Shown: positions 51,382-61,944 of the stretch, in pieces | How positions within the stretch are numbered: the stretch's first letter is position 1 | Layout: every line of letters begins with the position of its first letter | The notes under the pieces: generated by a model | Told to the model about the DNA's origin: nothing | What the model saw: only the letters and a program-made list of their open reading frames with translations | Database searches by the model: none | Made by a program: the position numbers and the translations under genes | DNA from: Burkholderiales bacterium Ga0077547 | GTDB taxonomy: Bacteria; Pseudomonadota; Gammaproteobacteria; Burkholderiales; Burkholderiaceae_C | Direction: 5' to 3' | Assembly: GCA_001464195.1 (NCBI GenBank) | Contig: LNEY01000023.1 | Span: 36,263 to 100,262 of the forward strand | Length of the DNA: 64,000 nucleotides

Positions 51382-51918
51382 ATGGCAAAAGAATTCATCA
51401 CATTGGGTGGCGGTTGTTTCTGGTGCACCGAGGCGGTGTTCGAACTGGTCGACGGCGTCACGGCCGTCGAATCCGGTTACAGCAATGGCCAGGTCGCCCG
51501 ACCCACCTACGAGCAGGTCTGCAGCGGCAAGACCGGCTGCGTCGAGGTGATCCGCGTCACCTTCGACAACGAGCGCATCAGCTTGCGCGAATTGCTGGAG
51601 ATCTTCTTTGTGATTCACGACCCGACCACCCTCAATCGCCAGGGGGCAGACACCGGCACCCAGTACCGCTCGGGCATCTACTTCCACCACCCTGATCAAG
51701 CGGCCGTGGCGCGCGAGGTGATGGCCGAGGTCGACCAGAAAGTGGCCAGCAAACTGGTCACCGAGCTGCTCCCGGTGGCCGACTATTCGCGGGCCGAGGA
51801 TTACCACCAGCACTACTTCGCCAACCACCCGCACCAGGGTTATTGCGCGATGGTGGCAGCGCCCAAGGTCGAGAAGTTTCGCAAGACCTTCGCCAGCCGG
51901 GTCAAGCAGACGGTGTGA
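51382..51918 (+). CDS. msrA: Peptide-methionine (S)-S-oxide reductase MsrA
   Basis: A 178-residue repair enzyme reducing methionine-S-sulfoxide. The active site GGGCFWCTEAVF has nucleophile C12 and a second Cys at 15. GYSNGQVARPTYEQVCSGKTG, DPTTLNRQGADTGTQYRSGI and AEDYHQHYFANHP are all family-typical. No signal peptide, so cytoplasmic. It follows the first TonB receptor by 83 bp. Confidence 0.96.
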   Translation: MAKEFITLGGGCFWCTEAVFELVDGVTAVESGYSNGQVARPTYEQVCSGKTGCVEVIRVTFDNERISLRELLEIFFVIHDPTTLNRQGADTGTQYRSGIYFHHPDQAAVAREVMAEVDQKVASKLVTELLPVADYSRAEDYHQHYFANHPHQGYCAMVAAPKVEKFRKTFASRVKQTV

Positions 51919-51931
51919 TGTCGAGCGCCTG

Positions 51932-52345
51932 ATGAAAAAAGCCTGGCCACGCGTGGCCTTTGCCCTGGCGCTGTGGTTCAGCGCATTGACGATGCAATCG
52001 ATCGGGTTGATGCACGGCTATGTGCACCCGCACGATGGACACGCCCATGCGGCCAAGCAGGTGTCCGAAGACGACGGCATCGGCCACCTCACCGACCCCC
52101 AAGCGGCGCCTGCTTCCGGTCACCATGCGCAAGGCTGGCTGCAAGCGCTGTTCGCGGGCCACTTCGAAGGCAGTGCGGGCTGCACACTGTTCGACCAGCT
52201 GACGCACGCCGATCTGCTGCACGAGCTGCCGATGCTCGCGCTGGACTTTGCAGCGCCAGTCCATCCTGACGCCATCCATGCTGCGTGGCACCACGCCACG
52301 CAAGTCACGGGCTTCCTCGCCCGCGCACCGCCCGCGATCGGCTGA
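51932..52345 (+). CDS. Small His-rich exported protein
   Basis: A 137-residue protein with a signal-anchor or signal peptide (VAFALALWFSALTMQSIGLM) and many histidines in clusters (MHGYVHPHDGHAHAAK, ASGHHAQGW, HADLLHELP, DAIHAAWHHATQV). One Cys (GCTLFD). The family is not recognised. It is 13 bp after msrA and 166 bp before a ZnuD-like receptor; His-rich exported proteins next to zinc receptors often bind Zn or Cu, so a metal-scavenging role is a reasonable inference. Confidence 0.75.
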   Translation: MKKAWPRVAFALALWFSALTMQSIGLMHGYVHPHDGHAHAAKQVSEDDGIGHLTDPQAAPASGHHAQGWLQALFAGHFEGSAGCTLFDQLTHADLLHELPMLALDFAAPVHPDAIHAAWHHATQVTGFLARAPPAIG

Positions 52346-52511
52346 GCGGCGCGGGGCTGGTCACAGGCCAGACGCCCCCGCGCCCGTCCATTTGCAGCAG
52401 CACGCCGCTGTCCGGGATGGGCAGCGCCGTCCTTTCTTTTTGCAGCGTCATCGGTGCGCCGAACCCTCGGGGTGCGCGCCGGTGCACGCATGTCCAGAGT
52501 CGATCCATCAC

Positions 52512-54623
52512 ATGCACCCACGATTTCAATTTCCGCGCCACGCTTTGGCGCTGTCCCTGAGCCTCGCCTTCGGGACCGGAGTCTCTCAGACCAGTCTGGC
52601 GCAAGCCGCACCCGCCGCTCCCGCTTCAGCCCCCACCTCGCCGCCCACCCGCACGCTCGACACGGTCGTGATCACTGGCAATCCGCTCGGAAGCCAACAG
52701 ATTGCCGCACCGGTGTCGGTGCTGTCCGGCGACGGCCTGGTGTTGCGACGAGGCAGTTCACTGGGCGACACACTCAACAGCTTGCCGGGCGTGTCTGCCA
52801 CCTACTTCGGACCGAATGCGAACCGCCCGGTGATCCGCGGGCTCGATGGCGACCGTGTGCGCATCCTGAGCAACGCAGGGGCCTCGATGGACGCGTCGTC
52901 GTTGAGCTACGACCACGCGGTGCCGCTCGACCCCTTGATCGTCGACCGCATCGAGGTACTGCGCGGGCCCGGCGCGCTGTTCTACGGCGGCAGTGCAGTC
53001 GGCGGGGTGGTCAACACGCTGGACAACCGCATCCCGCGTGCCCCGATGGACGGCTTCTCCGGCGCGGCCGAAGTGCGGCTCGGGGGGGCTGCTCGCGGGC
53101 GCGGCGGTGCGGCGCTGATTGAATCCGGCAACGACCGATTTGCACTGCATGCCGATGTGTTCGGCCGCGACACCTCGGACCTGCGGGTGCCGCGCTACAC
53201 GCCGGTGGAAGACGGCGAGCCGCTCTCACGCAGCAGCCGTGTGCGCAACTCCGCCGCCGAAACACATGGTGGCGCGCTGGGCGGATCGTTGTTCTTCGGC
53301 AGTGGCGCCGATCCGGCGCAGGGTCGCGTGGGCTTGTCGGTGGACACCTATCGCAGCGACTACGGGATCACCGCCGAGCCCGACGTGCTGATCCAGCTCA
53401 AGCGTGACCGTGTCGGCTTTGCCAGCGAGCTCAAGCTTGCCGACGGCCCCTTGCGGGCGCTTCGGCTGAATGCCAACTACACCGACTACCAGCACCAAGA
53501 GGTCGAGGGCGACGGTGCAGTGGGCACGGTGTTCAGCAGCGAGGGCTACGACCTGCGCCTGGAGGCCGAGCATGCGCCCATCGGCCCGTTGCGCGGGGTG
53601 CTCGGCGTGCAGCATGAGGAGTTCGACTTCTCGGCACTCGGCGAGGAAGCATTCGTCCCAGCGACGAACACCCGCAAGACGGGTCTGTTCGTGCTGGAAG
53701 AGATGGCCTGGGCGGGCGGCACGCTGTCTGCGGGTGCCCGCTTCGAGCGTGTCGAGGTTGATTCCGAGGGCGATGCCGACCCGCTGCTGCCAAAGTTTGG
53801 CGACCGGGTCCGCCGGAATTTCTCGCTGCAGAGCTATTCCCTGGCCAACGTCCTCCCGCTGACACCGACCTGGTCGCTGTCCGGCTCGCTGAGTGCGACC
53901 GAGCGCGCGCCGACCTACTTCGAGCTCTATGCGAACGGGGTGCATGCGGCCACCGCTGCCTACGAACAGGGGAACACCCGCTTGCCCACCGAGCGCGGCA
54001 CCAACGTGGACCTGGCTCTGCAATGGAAGACCGACACCGACCAACTCCGGGTCGGCGCGTTCTACACCCGGTTCTCGCGGTTCATTTCGCTCGACGCCTC
54101 GGGCGATCAGGTGGACGAATCCGGCACGGTGGTGGCCGACGGCACGCCAGACAGCGTGCCGCTGTACCAATTCAATGCGGTGCGCGCTCGCCTGTATGGC
54201 ATCGAGATCGAAGGCCGCAAGCGTCTGGCCGATTTGCCGTGGCAACTGGATGGAACGACCCAGCTCGACATGACGCGTGGCACCAACCGCAGCACCGGCG
54301 AACCCTTGCCGCGCATCGCCCCGTGGCGGTTGAAGCTCGGGCTCGACGCGGCGCGGGGGCCGTGGACGGCACGCATCGAAGCTGACCATGCGGCGCGGCA
54401 GAAGCGGGTGCCCGACACCGATCTGCCCACGTCGAGCTACACGATGGTGAACCTGTCACTGTCCCAGCGCTTCAGCGTGAACCTGGCCGATGCCATGTGG
54501 TTCGTCAAGCTCACCAACCTGGGCCATGAGCGGGCTTACAGCGCATCGACGATCCAGACCATCCGCGGCCTGTCGCCCTTGCCAGGGCGGGCGGTGGAAG
54601 TGGGGATGCGCGTGACCTTCTGA
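52512..54623 (+). CDS. TonB-dependent receptor, ZnuD-like
   Basis: A 703-residue outer-membrane receptor. Signal ALALSLSLAFGTGVSQTSLA, TonB box-like LDTVVITGN, and plug LGDTLNSLPGVSATYFGPNA then PVIRGLDGDRVRILSNAG and DASSLSYDHAVPLDPLIVDR. These plug sequences closely follow the ZnuD zinc receptor type. The barrel ends GRAVEVGMRVTF with terminal Phe. Zinc is the likely ligand by family; I found no clear Zur box in the 166 bp upstream. Convergent with pdxH. Confidence 0.87.
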   Translation: MHPRFQFPRHALALSLSLAFGTGVSQTSLAQAAPAAPASAPTSPPTRTLDTVVITGNPLGSQQIAAPVSVLSGDGLVLRRGSSLGDTLNSLPGVSATYFGPNANRPVIRGLDGDRVRILSNAGASMDASSLSYDHAVPLDPLIVDRIEVLRGPGALFYGGSAVGGVVNTLDNRIPRAPMDGFSGAAEVRLGGAARGRGGAALIESGNDRFALHADVFGRDTSDLRVPRYTPVEDGEPLSRSSRVRNSAAETHGGALGGSLFFGSGADPAQGRVGLSVDTYRSDYGITAEPDVLIQLKRDRVGFASELKLADGPLRALRLNANYTDYQHQEVEGDGAVGTVFSSEGYDLRLEAEHAPIGPLRGVLGVQHEEFDFSALGEEAFVPATNTRKTGLFVLEEMAWAGGTLSAGARFERVEVDSEGDADPLLPKFGDRVRRNFSLQSYSLANVLPLTPTWSLSGSLSATERAPTYFELYANGVHAATAAYEQGNTRLPTERGTNVDLALQWKTDTDQLRVGAFYTRFSRFISLDASGDQVDESGTVVADGTPDSVPLYQFNAVRARLYGIEIEGRKRLADLPWQLDGTTQLDMTRGTNRSTGEPLPRIAPWRLKLGLDAARGPWTARIEADHAARQKRVPDTDLPTSSYTMVNLSLSQRFSVNLADAMWFVKLTNLGHERAYSASTIQTIRGLSPLPGRAVEVGMRVTF

Positions 54624-54639
54624 CCCCGGGGCCACAGGA

Positions 54640-55275
54640 TCAGGGGGCCAGCCGCTCCCTGATCCACCGCTGCTCTTCCAACCGATAGCGCAGCCGGTCA
54701 TGCAGCCGTGACCGGCGGCCCTGCCAGAACTCCCAGCGGTCCGGCACGAGTCGGTAGCCGCCCCAGTGCGGCGGGCGAGGTGGGTTCAGCAGGTACTGCG
54801 CCCCATATTTCGCGGCATTGGTGACCAGCACGCTGCGCGAGGGAATCACCTCGCTTTGCGGTGAGGCCCACGCGCCGATGCGTGAATCCAGCGGGCGCGA
54901 GGCGAAGTAGGCGTCGGACTCGGCTGCATCGACCTTCTCGACCTGGCCTTCGATACGAACGACCCGCTCCAGCTCGACCCAGTGAAACTGCAAGGCCGCC
55001 TGCGGATGCTCCGCCAGCTCGCGACCCTTGCGGCTGTGGTAGTTGGTGAACCACACGATGCCACGCGCGTCGCAGCCCTTGATCAGCACCACCCGGGTCG
55101 AAGGTCGTCCGTCGGTGCCGACCGTGGCCAGGGTCATCGCATTGGGCTCGGGCAGCTCGCCGGTGATGGCCTGCTGCAGCCACAACTCGAACTGCGCCAG
55201 CGGGTCGGCCAGCGAGGCGCTTTCGTCGAGCTCGGCGCGTTCATAACTCTTTCGAAGGTCGGCAAGATCACTCAT
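54640..55275 (-). CDS. pdxH: Pyridoxamine 5'-phosphate oxidase
   Basis: FMN enzyme of 211 residues making pyridoxal phosphate. Markers: [79 protein letters not shown] and the C-terminal [11 protein letters not shown]. Length equals the family norm (about 212). The ATG gives [11 protein letters not shown]. Confidence 0.97.
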   Translation of the reverse strand: MSDLADLRKSYERAELDESASLADPLAQFELWLQQAITGELPEPNAMTLATVGTDGRPSTRVVLIKGCDARGIVWFTNYHSRKGRELAEHPQAALQFHWVELERVVRIEGQVEKVDAAESDAYFASRPLDSRIGAWASPQSEVIPSRSVLVTNAAKYGAQYLLNPPRPPHWGGYRLVPDRWEFWQGRRSRLHDRLRYRLEEQRWIRERLAP

Positions 55276-55386
55276 CCGTCAATTGTAGAAAGCGACCCCG
55301 TGCAACGTCAGTGATGCCCCTCTGGTGGAGCGGACGCGTTGTCTGCATCCTTCACGGATGAAGTGCAGAACGACAGGACACCCCCC

Positions 55387-56034
55387 ATGACATCGGGGCC
55401 CGCGATCATTGTGTTGGCCGCTGGCCTGGGTTCGCGTTTCCAGGATGCCGGACACAAGCTGAGCCAGCCCCTGGGCGGCACCAGCGTCCTCGGTGCCACG
55501 CTGACCCATGCGATGGGCAGCGGTCTCCCGCTGGTGGTGATCACCACCGAAGCCCTGGTGGCCGAGGCCGCTCGCCACGTCGCCGGGCAAGACATCGTGG
55601 TGCTCGAAGCAGCGTCCAGGGCGGTTGCAGGCCGAGGCGATCTGCGTGCCGTCAACGCCCGGCTGGGCATGGGTGCATCGATTGCCGCAGGGGTCTCGGC
55701 GCGCTCGAAGGCCGATGGCTGGCTGGTGCTGCCGGCCGACATGCCCCTGGTGCAGTCATCCACGCTGCTGCAGGTGGCGGCGGCTTTGCGCGATCACACC
55801 ATCGCCTATGCCCAGCTGCATGGGCAGCGCGGGCACCCGGTGGGCTTCAACGCCGAGCTGTATTCCGAGCTCGTCACCCTGCAAGGCGATGAAGGCGCGC
55901 GCCGGGTGGTGTCGCGATACCCGGCACAGCCGATCGAGGTCGACGACCCGGGCGTGCTGGTCGATGTGGACACGGTGGCCGATCTGGAGCGGGTTCGTTC
56001 GCTGTGGGCGCGCCTGGAGGCGGTTCCCCAGTAA
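55387..56034 (+). CDS. MobA/MocA-like nucleotidyltransferase
   Basis: A 215-residue NTP-transferase fold protein. The nucleotide motif IIVLAAGLGSRFQDAGHKLS, the metal site LVLPADMPLVQ and HGQRGHPVGFNAELYSELV match the MocA/MobA-like group that makes molybdopterin cytosine dinucleotide or modifies related cofactors. No molybdenum enzyme genes adjoin, so the substrate is open. ATG 55387 is used with AGGA upstream; an in-frame TTG at 55339 is less likely. Confidence 0.86.
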   Translation: MTSGPAIIVLAAGLGSRFQDAGHKLSQPLGGTSVLGATLTHAMGSGLPLVVITTEALVAEAARHVAGQDIVVLEAASRAVAGRGDLRAVNARLGMGASIAAGVSARSKADGWLVLPADMPLVQSSTLLQVAAALRDHTIAYAQLHGQRGHPVGFNAELYSELVTLQGDEGARRVVSRYPAQPIEVDDPGVLVDVDTVADLERVRSLWARLEAVPQ

Positions 56035-56177
56035 GGCGAGGGTCGCTACGCCTCGGGCATCGCGCTTGCTAACAGACTGAACTCGAGGCGGGCCTTGAAC
56101 CCGGGCCGTGCAGCAGCGAGCCGCCGCCTGCGACACTGCAGCGTAGGGTGGCGCCGCCGCCCAGTCGAAAGCAGACC

Positions 56178-58010
56178 ATGCCGATGAATTCCACCGTCGA
56201 TCAGGTGACGCAGCGCATCCGCGAGCGCAGCGCGCCACTGCGCCAACCCTATCTGGCGCGTGTGGCCGCCGCGGCTCAACGCCCTCGTGGCAGCGATCGC
56301 ATGGGCTGCGCCAATGTGGCGCACGCTTTTGCCGCCTTGCCACCCCCTGACAAGCTGCGCATCGTCGCCGAACGTGCCCCGCACATCGGGGTGGTCACTG
56401 CCTACAACGACATGCTGTCGGCCCACCAACCCTACGAGGGCTTTCCGGCGGTCATTCGCGATGAGGCGCACCAGCGTGGCGCCACGGTGCAGGTGGCGGG
56501 CGGCGTGCCGGCGATGTGCGATGGCGTGACGCAGGGCCTGCCCGGCATGGAGCTGAGCCTGTTCTCGCGCGACACCATTGCCATGGGCACTGCCGTCGCG
56601 CTGACGCACGATGTGTTCGACGCCGCGCTGCTGCTCGGTGTGTGCGACAAGATCGTGCCCGGCCTGCTGATCGGTGCCCTGCATTTCGGCCACCTGCCGT
56701 GCGTGTTTGTGCCCGCCGGGCCGATGAGCACTGGCCTCAGTAATCACGCAAAAGCAACCGTGCGCGAGCAGTTCGCACAGGGGCTGGTCGGCCGCGACGA
56801 GCTGCTGCGCTCGGAGTCGGCGTCGTACCACGGCCCCGGTACCTGCACCTTCTACGGCACGGCCAACAGCAACCAGATGCTGCTCGAGGCGATGGGCTTG
56901 CACGTGCCCGGTGCCGCGTTCGTGCACCCGCACGCCGAGCTGCGCGAGACGCTCACCCGCGAGGCGGTGCGCACGGTGCTGGGTCTCGTCAAGAACCGCC
57001 AATACACCCCGATCGGTCAGCTCGTTGATGAGCGCGTGATCGTCAACGCCATGGTGGCACTGCTGGCCACCGGCGGCTCCACCAACCACCTGATCCACTG
57101 GGTCGCCGTGGCGCGTGCGGCTGGCATCCTGATCAACTGGACCGACTTCGCGGAGCTGTCGCACGCCACGCCGCTGCTGGCCCGCGTCTACCCGAACGGC
57201 AGTGCCGACGTGAACCAGTTCCAGGCCGCCGGCGGGCCGGGCTACGTGATCCGCGAGCTGATCGACACCGGCCTGATGCACGCCGATGTGGCGACCGTGT
57301 CTGGCGGGGGCCTACGCGACTACACCCGGCTGCCGCAGCGTGATGCCGCAGGGGCGCTGCGCTGGCGAGACCTGCCGCCGGCCGCCACCATCAACACCGA
57401 CGCCGACATCGTGCGCCCTGCTGCCGCGCCGTTCAGCGACCACGGTGGCCTGGCGCTGCTGACCGGCAACCTCGGCCGTGCCGTCATCAAGACTTCGGCC
57501 GTGCCGGCAGACCGGCACGTGGTGGAGGCTCCGGCGATCGTGTTCGACACCCAGGAAGCGCTGCAGGCCGCCTTCAAGGCCGGTGAGCTGGAGCGCGATT
57601 TCGTCGCCGTGGTGCGCTTCCAGGGCCCGCACGCCAACGGCATGCCCGAATTACACAAGCTGACCCCGCCGCTGTCGGTGCTGCAGGGCAAAGGGTTCAA
57701 GGTCGCACTGGTGACCGATGGCCGGATGAGCGGCGCGTCGGGCAAGGTGCCGGCGGCGATCCACGTCAGCCCCGAAGCGCTGGCCGGTGGGCCGCTGGCC
57801 AAGGTGTGCACCGGCGATGTGATCCGCGTCGACTCGAACGCCGGCACCCTGCAGGCGCTGGTCGATGCCGCCACCTGGGCCGCCCGCGAGCCCGCCGTGC
57901 TGTCCGATGCGCAGCGCGACATCAACGCCCACGGCCTCGGCCGTGAACTGTTCGGCGGCATGCGCCGCAACGTCCTCACAGCAGAAGAAGGCGCGGTGAC
58001 TTGGTTATGA
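56178..58010 (+). CDS. edd: Phosphogluconate dehydratase (Entner-Doudoroff)
   Basis: Fe-S dehydratase of 610 residues converting 6-phosphogluconate to KDPG. IlvD/Edd-family blocks: [80 protein letters not shown] (cluster cysteines), [21 protein letters not shown]. coli Edd is 603. Its stop overlaps the eda start (ATGA), so the two are one operon. Confidence 0.97.
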   Translation: MPMNSTVDQVTQRIRERSAPLRQPYLARVAAAAQRPRGSDRMGCANVAHAFAALPPPDKLRIVAERAPHIGVVTAYNDMLSAHQPYEGFPAVIRDEAHQRGATVQVAGGVPAMCDGVTQGLPGMELSLFSRDTIAMGTAVALTHDVFDAALLLGVCDKIVPGLLIGALHFGHLPCVFVPAGPMSTGLSNHAKATVREQFAQGLVGRDELLRSESASYHGPGTCTFYGTANSNQMLLEAMGLHVPGAAFVHPHAELRETLTREAVRTVLGLVKNRQYTPIGQLVDERVIVNAMVALLATGGSTNHLIHWVAVARAAGILINWTDFAELSHATPLLARVYPNGSADVNQFQAAGGPGYVIRELIDTGLMHADVATVSGGGLRDYTRLPQRDAAGALRWRDLPPAATINTDADIVRPAAAPFSDHGGLALLTGNLGRAVIKTSAVPADRHVVEAPAIVFDTQEALQAAFKAGELERDFVAVVRFQGPHANGMPELHKLTPPLSVLQGKGFKVALVTDGRMSGASGKVPAAIHVSPEALAGGPLAKVCTGDVIRVDSNAGTLQALVDAATWAAREPAVLSDAQRDINAHGLGRELFGGMRRNVLTAEEGAVTWL

Positions 58011-58648
58011 ACACGCCCTCCATGCAAGCGCTTGAACTCGCGACTCACGGCCCGGTGATCCCGGTCATCGTGCTCGACCGCATCGACGACGCGGTGCCGA
58101 TGGCCGAGGCCCTGGTGGCCGGCGGTGTGCGGGTGCTGGAAGTCACGCTGCGCACGCCAGTGGCGCTGCAGTGCATGGAAGCGATCGCCCGCGCGGTCCC
58201 TGAGGCCATCGTCGGCGCCGGCACGGTGCGCAGCGTGGCCGACGCACAGGCGGCCAAGGATGCCGGATGTCGCTTCGCCGTCAGTCCCGGCTACAGCCAA
58301 GCGATTGGCGAAGCCTGTCGCCAGCTCGCGCTGCCGCTGTTGCCCGGCGTCGCCACCGCCAGCGAGGTCATGGCGGCCAATGCCGATGGGTACACCTTTT
58401 TGAAGTTCTTTCCCGCCAGCGCTGCGGGCGGGGTGGTGATGCTGAAGGCCTTTGCCGGGCCGTTCGGCGATGTGGCGTTCTGCCCGACCGGTGGCATCTC
58501 GCTGGCCACCGCGCCGCAGTTTCTGGCGCTGCCCAACGTGAAGGTGTGTGGCGGCTCGTGGCTGACGCCGCCCGAGGCGGTGGCCGCGGGCGACTGGGGG
58601 CGCATCACTGCGCTGGCCCGTGAAGCCTCGGCCTTGCGTCCGGCCTGA
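58007..58648 (+). CDS. eda: KDPG aldolase (Entner-Doudoroff)
   Basis: A 213-residue class I aldolase splitting 2-keto-3-deoxy-6-phosphogluconate to pyruvate and glyceraldehyde 3-phosphate. Schiff-base K133 in [13 protein letters not shown], catalytic E45 in VLEVTLRTP, and [10 protein letters not shown] and [13 protein letters not shown] are canonical. ATG 58007 overlaps the edd stop; the upstream TTG at 58001 is not needed. Confidence 0.97.
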   Translation: MNTPSMQALELATHGPVIPVIVLDRIDDAVPMAEALVAGGVRVLEVTLRTPVALQCMEAIARAVPEAIVGAGTVRSVADAQAAKDAGCRFAVSPGYSQAIGEACRQLALPLLPGVATASEVMAANADGYTFLKFFPASAAGGVVMLKAFAGPFGDVAFCPTGGISLATAPQFLALPNVKVCGGSWLTPPEAVAAGDWGRITALAREASALRPA

Positions 58649-58668
58649 GCCCGGGCCGCCGCCTTCGA

Positions 58669-59049
58669 TCAGCGCTGGATCAGCTCAACCTTGTAGCCAT
58701 CGGGGTCGGTGATGAACGCGATGACGGTCGAACCACCGGCCACCGGCCCGGCATCGCGGGTGACGTTGCCGCCGGCGGCCTTGATCGCGGCGCAAGTGGC
58801 ATAGGCATCTGCCACTTCAATGGCGATGTGGCCGTAGGCCGTGCCCAGCTCGTAGTGATCGACGCCGTGGTTGTAGGTCAGCTCGAGTTCGGCGTGCTCG
58901 GGGTTGTTGCCGTAGCCGACAAACGCGAGGCTGTACTTGTGCTCGGGCCTGTCGGTGGTGCGCAGCAGCTTCATGCCCATCACGCGGGTATAAAAATCAA
59001 CCGAGCGTTGCAGGTCGCCGACGCGCAGCATGGTGTGTAGCAATCTCAT
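58669..59049 (-). CDS. gloA: Lactoylglutathione lyase (glyoxalase I)
   Basis: A 126-residue metalloenzyme that isomerises the methylglyoxal-glutathione adduct. Metal ligands visible: H5 (RLLHTMLRV), E in [11 protein letters not shown] in AYGHIAIEV and E in GYKVELIQR. Short form without the insertions of zinc-type enzymes, so Ni-type by family. Convergent with eda. Confidence 0.96.
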   Translation of the reverse strand: MRLLHTMLRVGDLQRSVDFYTRVMGMKLLRTTDRPEHKYSLAFVGYGNNPEHAELELTYNHGVDHYELGTAYGHIAIEVADAYATCAAIKAAGGNVTRDAGPVAGGSTVIAFITDPDGYKVELIQR

Positions 59050-59126
59050 CTCAGGGGCCCCTCGGGGGAAGTGGAAACACCCGATAGCCTAACGATGAAT
59101 CGGCCACCGCGGGTGGCACGGCTGCA

Positions 59127-60209
59127 TCAATCTGCCCGAGTCACCGAGCGGTAGCCCGCCTGCACGCTGGGTGGCAGGCTCATCAGCGGGCCGTCCATGC
59201 CGCCGGGCAAGCGGCCATCGCAGGCCAGCGCGTGCAGCGAGGCCAGCACATGCGCACGTTGCAGCGCCAGCGACAGAGGCAAGCGCACGGCGGCCAGGCC
59301 GTTGTTTTCAATGTCGTCGGCCATGGCCACCAGCGGCATGCTCAGCTGCCACGGCCGCATCAGCTTGCAGAACAACAGGTCGCGGCGCTCGGCGAGCGCG
59401 CGCGACCAAGCTGGCGCGACCAGCTCGGGCAGCGCAGGCACCTGCTGCGGGCCCAGTGCGTCGAGTGCACGCAGCAGCGCTGTCCAGCCGGAGTCGTGCA
59501 GCATGCCTGCGAGGTAGCCGTCGAGCGGGTCCTGCCCCTCAGCGGCGGCCAGTGCGGAACACAGGCGCGCCTTGAACTCGGCATTGATCCAGATCTGCGG
59601 TGCCGCCATTGCCGAGAGCCGCGCCCCGCGCACATCGAAGATGGGCCGCAGCACCGATTTCGCGATCACGCGGCGCAGGTGGTCGGCGCCGATCGACAGC
59701 ACCGCCTGCGACAGGTCGACGATCGGTTCGCGGCTGCCTCGGTGCGAGCCATTGGCCGCGCGGATCACCTCGGCGGCCAGCACCGCGTCTTTGCCGATGC
59801 GTGCGGCCACCTCGACCGACACATAGTGGTCGTCGCGCAGGCTGCGCATCAGCTGTGGCAGCACCTGCGGCGCGCGTGGCAGCAGGGCGCTGCGCTGCGG
59901 GTCAGACTGGATCACCTCGTCGAGTTGCGCCAACACCGACCGTGCCTGTTCGTCGAGTGCGGTGTTGCCGGCCGGTGCCTCCAGGCCCATCGGCGGCATT
60001 TCAATGTGGGGTTGCGACAGCAACCATGCGAAAAACGGTGCCGTGACATCAGGCAACGCAGACGAGGCCTCGTCTGCTTCAGGCGCTGATGCCGCCGCGG
60101 CCATCGACGTGCCCGCCACCAGCTGGGGCCGCGGTGGCGTCGCGCGCTCAGCGGTCGCGCGAGAGCGCCGCCAGGGGCTCAGCGCAAGGGGCCATCGAAA
60201 AATCGACAT
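59127..60209 (-). CDS. HDOD domain-containing protein
   Basis: A 360-residue protein. ATG 60209 begins MSIFRWPLALSPWRRSRA; a low-complexity linker of about 75 residues follows. The HDOD domain (residues about 130-340) includes LLPRAPQVLPQLMRSLRDD, ARIGKDAVLAAEVIRAANGS and LSQAVLSIGADHLRRVIAKS. HDOD proteins lack the HD catalytic pair and act in signalling, often in motility or stress. The partner is unknown. Divergent from the hydrolase gene. Confidence 0.86.
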   Translation of the reverse strand: MSIFRWPLALSPWRRSRATAERATPPRPQLVAGTSMAAAASAPEADEASSALPDVTAPFFAWLLSQPHIEMPPMGLEAPAGNTALDEQARSVLAQLDEVIQSDPQRSALLPRAPQVLPQLMRSLRDDHYVSVEVAARIGKDAVLAAEVIRAANGSHRGSREPIVDLSQAVLSIGADHLRRVIAKSVLRPIFDVRGARLSAMAAPQIWINAEFKARLCSALAAAEGQDPLDGYLAGMLHDSGWTALLRALDALGPQQVPALPELVAPAWSRALAERRDLLFCKLMRPWQLSMPLVAMADDIENNGLAAVRLPLSLALQRAHVLASLHALACDGRLPGGMDGPLMSLPPSVQAGYRSVTRAD

Positions 60210-60381
60210 GAATAGGCTCACACGGCAAAAGATCAGTGCAGTGTGACGAGCGCACAGCCAGGCAATCTGCGGTGTTGCGGCGGATTCACCCGCCAGATCC
60301 ACGTTTGGCGCGGCGGTCACTTGCCGTTGCAGGTGCACAGCCGTTAAGGTGTGCGCCGCGCCAACCACCGTGGAGGGGACC

Positions 60382-61944
60382 ATGCCGAACGCGCCGTACC
60401 ACCCGATCATCTACGTCCGCGGCTACGCCATGACGCAGGGCGAGCAAGACGACACCACCGCCGATCCGTTTTGCGGATTCAACCTGGGTTCCACGGTGTT
60501 TCGCGCCACGCCCGAGAAGAACAAGCCGGCCAAGAAGTTCATCTTCGAGTCGCCGGTGCTGCGCCTGATCTCCGACCACGGCTATGCCGACGTGTTCGAG
60601 AACGGCCTGGACATCATGGACCCGGAATGGGAGGGCACGATCGCGCCGAAGTCCATCGTGATCTATCGCTACTACGAGCAGGCTTCTGCACTGTTGGGCA
60701 CCGGCAAGACGCCGCAGATCGAAGACTTTGCGCGCGGCCTCTCCGACCTGGTACTCAAGGTGCGCGACCTGGTGTGCGCGCACCCCGAAAGCGGGGTCGA
60801 TGCCAAGCGCTTTCGCTGCTACCTGGTCGCCCACTCGATGGGCGGGCTGGTGTGCCGGGCCTTCTTGCAGAACCCCGATCTCGGCGCGGCTGCCGCGCGT
60901 GCGGCCATCGACAAGGTGTACACCTATGCCACGCCGCACAACGGCATCGAGGCGCTGGGGCTCAACGTGCCGTCGTGGCTGTCGGCCAACGACATGAGCA
61001 ACTTCAACCGCGACCGCATGGCGCAGTACCTGAATCTGGAGGCGGTCTACAAGAAGACCGGCCGCGTTGACTGGCTGCCCGAGTCCGCGTTCCCATCCGA
61101 GCGATTTTTCTGCATGGTGGGCACCAACCGCGCCGACTACGGGGCCGCCGCCGGCCTGTCGCGCGCCTTCGCTGGCCACGGCAGCGATGGCCTGGTGAAG
61201 GTCGAGAACGCCTCGGTGTGGGGTGTCGATGCCAAGGGCCGGTTCACCCGGCCTGCAGCAACGGCCTACGCGTACCGCGCGCACTCGGGGTACTTCGGCA
61301 TCGTCAACAGCGAAGAGGCGTACCAGAACCTCTCGCGCTTCCTGTTCGGCGACATCCGCGTCGACATCTGGGTCGACGTGGAATCGGTGCGCGTGCCGGC
61401 CGCGCTCGACGGCAAGGACGTCGGCGCCCTGTACCAGTTCGAGCTGTCGGCTGCGCCGCGCGGCAAGCGCTGGCTGCTCACGCGCCGCGTCGCCGAAGAA
61501 GATTCAGTGGCCTGCCGCACCCACGCGCAACTGACCGGGACCGATGCGCAGGCGAAATCGCTGTACCTCTCCACGGTGTTTCTCGCCAACCGCGCGCGCG
61601 TGAACCCGCAGCGCGCCACCCTGGCTTACGGCATGTCCTTCGGGGTGCGCGTGCCGGACTACGAGGTCGAGAAGCGCTTCTGGGCCGATTCGCACTACGA
61701 AGGCGGCTACCTGTTCCGCGATGCGGTGGTGGTCGAGATGAGCCCGCCCAAAGACGAGGGCGGCGAGTGGACCGCGAAGTTCAGCTGGCAGTCTGACCGC
61801 GTCGGGCAGGCGACCCGGCCCCTGGCGTACACCACCCTCAAGTCAGGCAAACAGGAAATGACCGTGCCGTTCTCAGCCAAGGGCGCGCCCGGGATCACGG
61901 GGCAATTGCGCTTCGTGCTGTCGGCGTGGAATGCGGAGAGCTGA
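60382..61944 (+). CDS. Lipase-like alpha/beta hydrolase
   Basis: A 520-residue protein. GGAGGGGAC upstream fixes the start. The N-terminal two thirds is an alpha/beta hydrolase: oxyanion region PIIYVRGYAM, nucleophile S152 in VAHSMGGLVCRAF, TYATPHNGIEALGL, and a candidate His in the HSGYFGIVNSEEAY stretch. The C-terminal 170 residues form an extra beta-rich domain (DIRVDIWVDVESVRVPAAL, VVVEMSPPKDEGGEW). No signal peptide, so the enzyme may be cytoplasmic. The substrate is unknown. The 3' end overlaps the convergent antitoxin gene by 50 bp. Confidence 0.83.
   Translation: MPNAPYHPIIYVRGYAMTQGEQDDTTADPFCGFNLGSTVFRATPEKNKPAKKFIFESPVLRLISDHGYADVFENGLDIMDPEWEGTIAPKSIVIYRYYEQASALLGTGKTPQIEDFARGLSDLVLKVRDLVCAHPESGVDAKRFRCYLVAHSMGGLVCRAFLQNPDLGAAAARAAIDKVYTYATPHNGIEALGLNVPSWLSANDMSNFNRDRMAQYLNLEAVYKKTGRVDWLPESAFPSERFFCMVGTNRADYGAAAGLSRAFAGHGSDGLVKVENASVWGVDAKGRFTRPAATAYAYRAHSGYFGIVNSEEAYQNLSRFLFGDIRVDIWVDVESVRVPAALDGKDVGALYQFELSAAPRGKRWLLTRRVAEEDSVACRTHAQLTGTDAQAKSLYLSTVFLANRARVNPQRATLAYGMSFGVRVPDYEVEKRFWADSHYEGGYLFRDAVVVEMSPPKDEGGEWTAKFSWQSDRVGQATRPLAYTTLKSGKQEMTVPFSAKGAPGITGQLRFVLSAWNAES

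Noticed and set aside
52346..52511. Zur box upstream of the ZnuD-like receptor
   Set aside because: No AT-rich GTTATA-type palindrome is visible in this GC-rich gap.
59087..59096. GCCTAACG near 59.09 kb as another attC core
   Set aside because: No stem and no GTTRRRY partner within 150 bp; a single 7-mer is expected by chance and it lies in the gloA upstream region.
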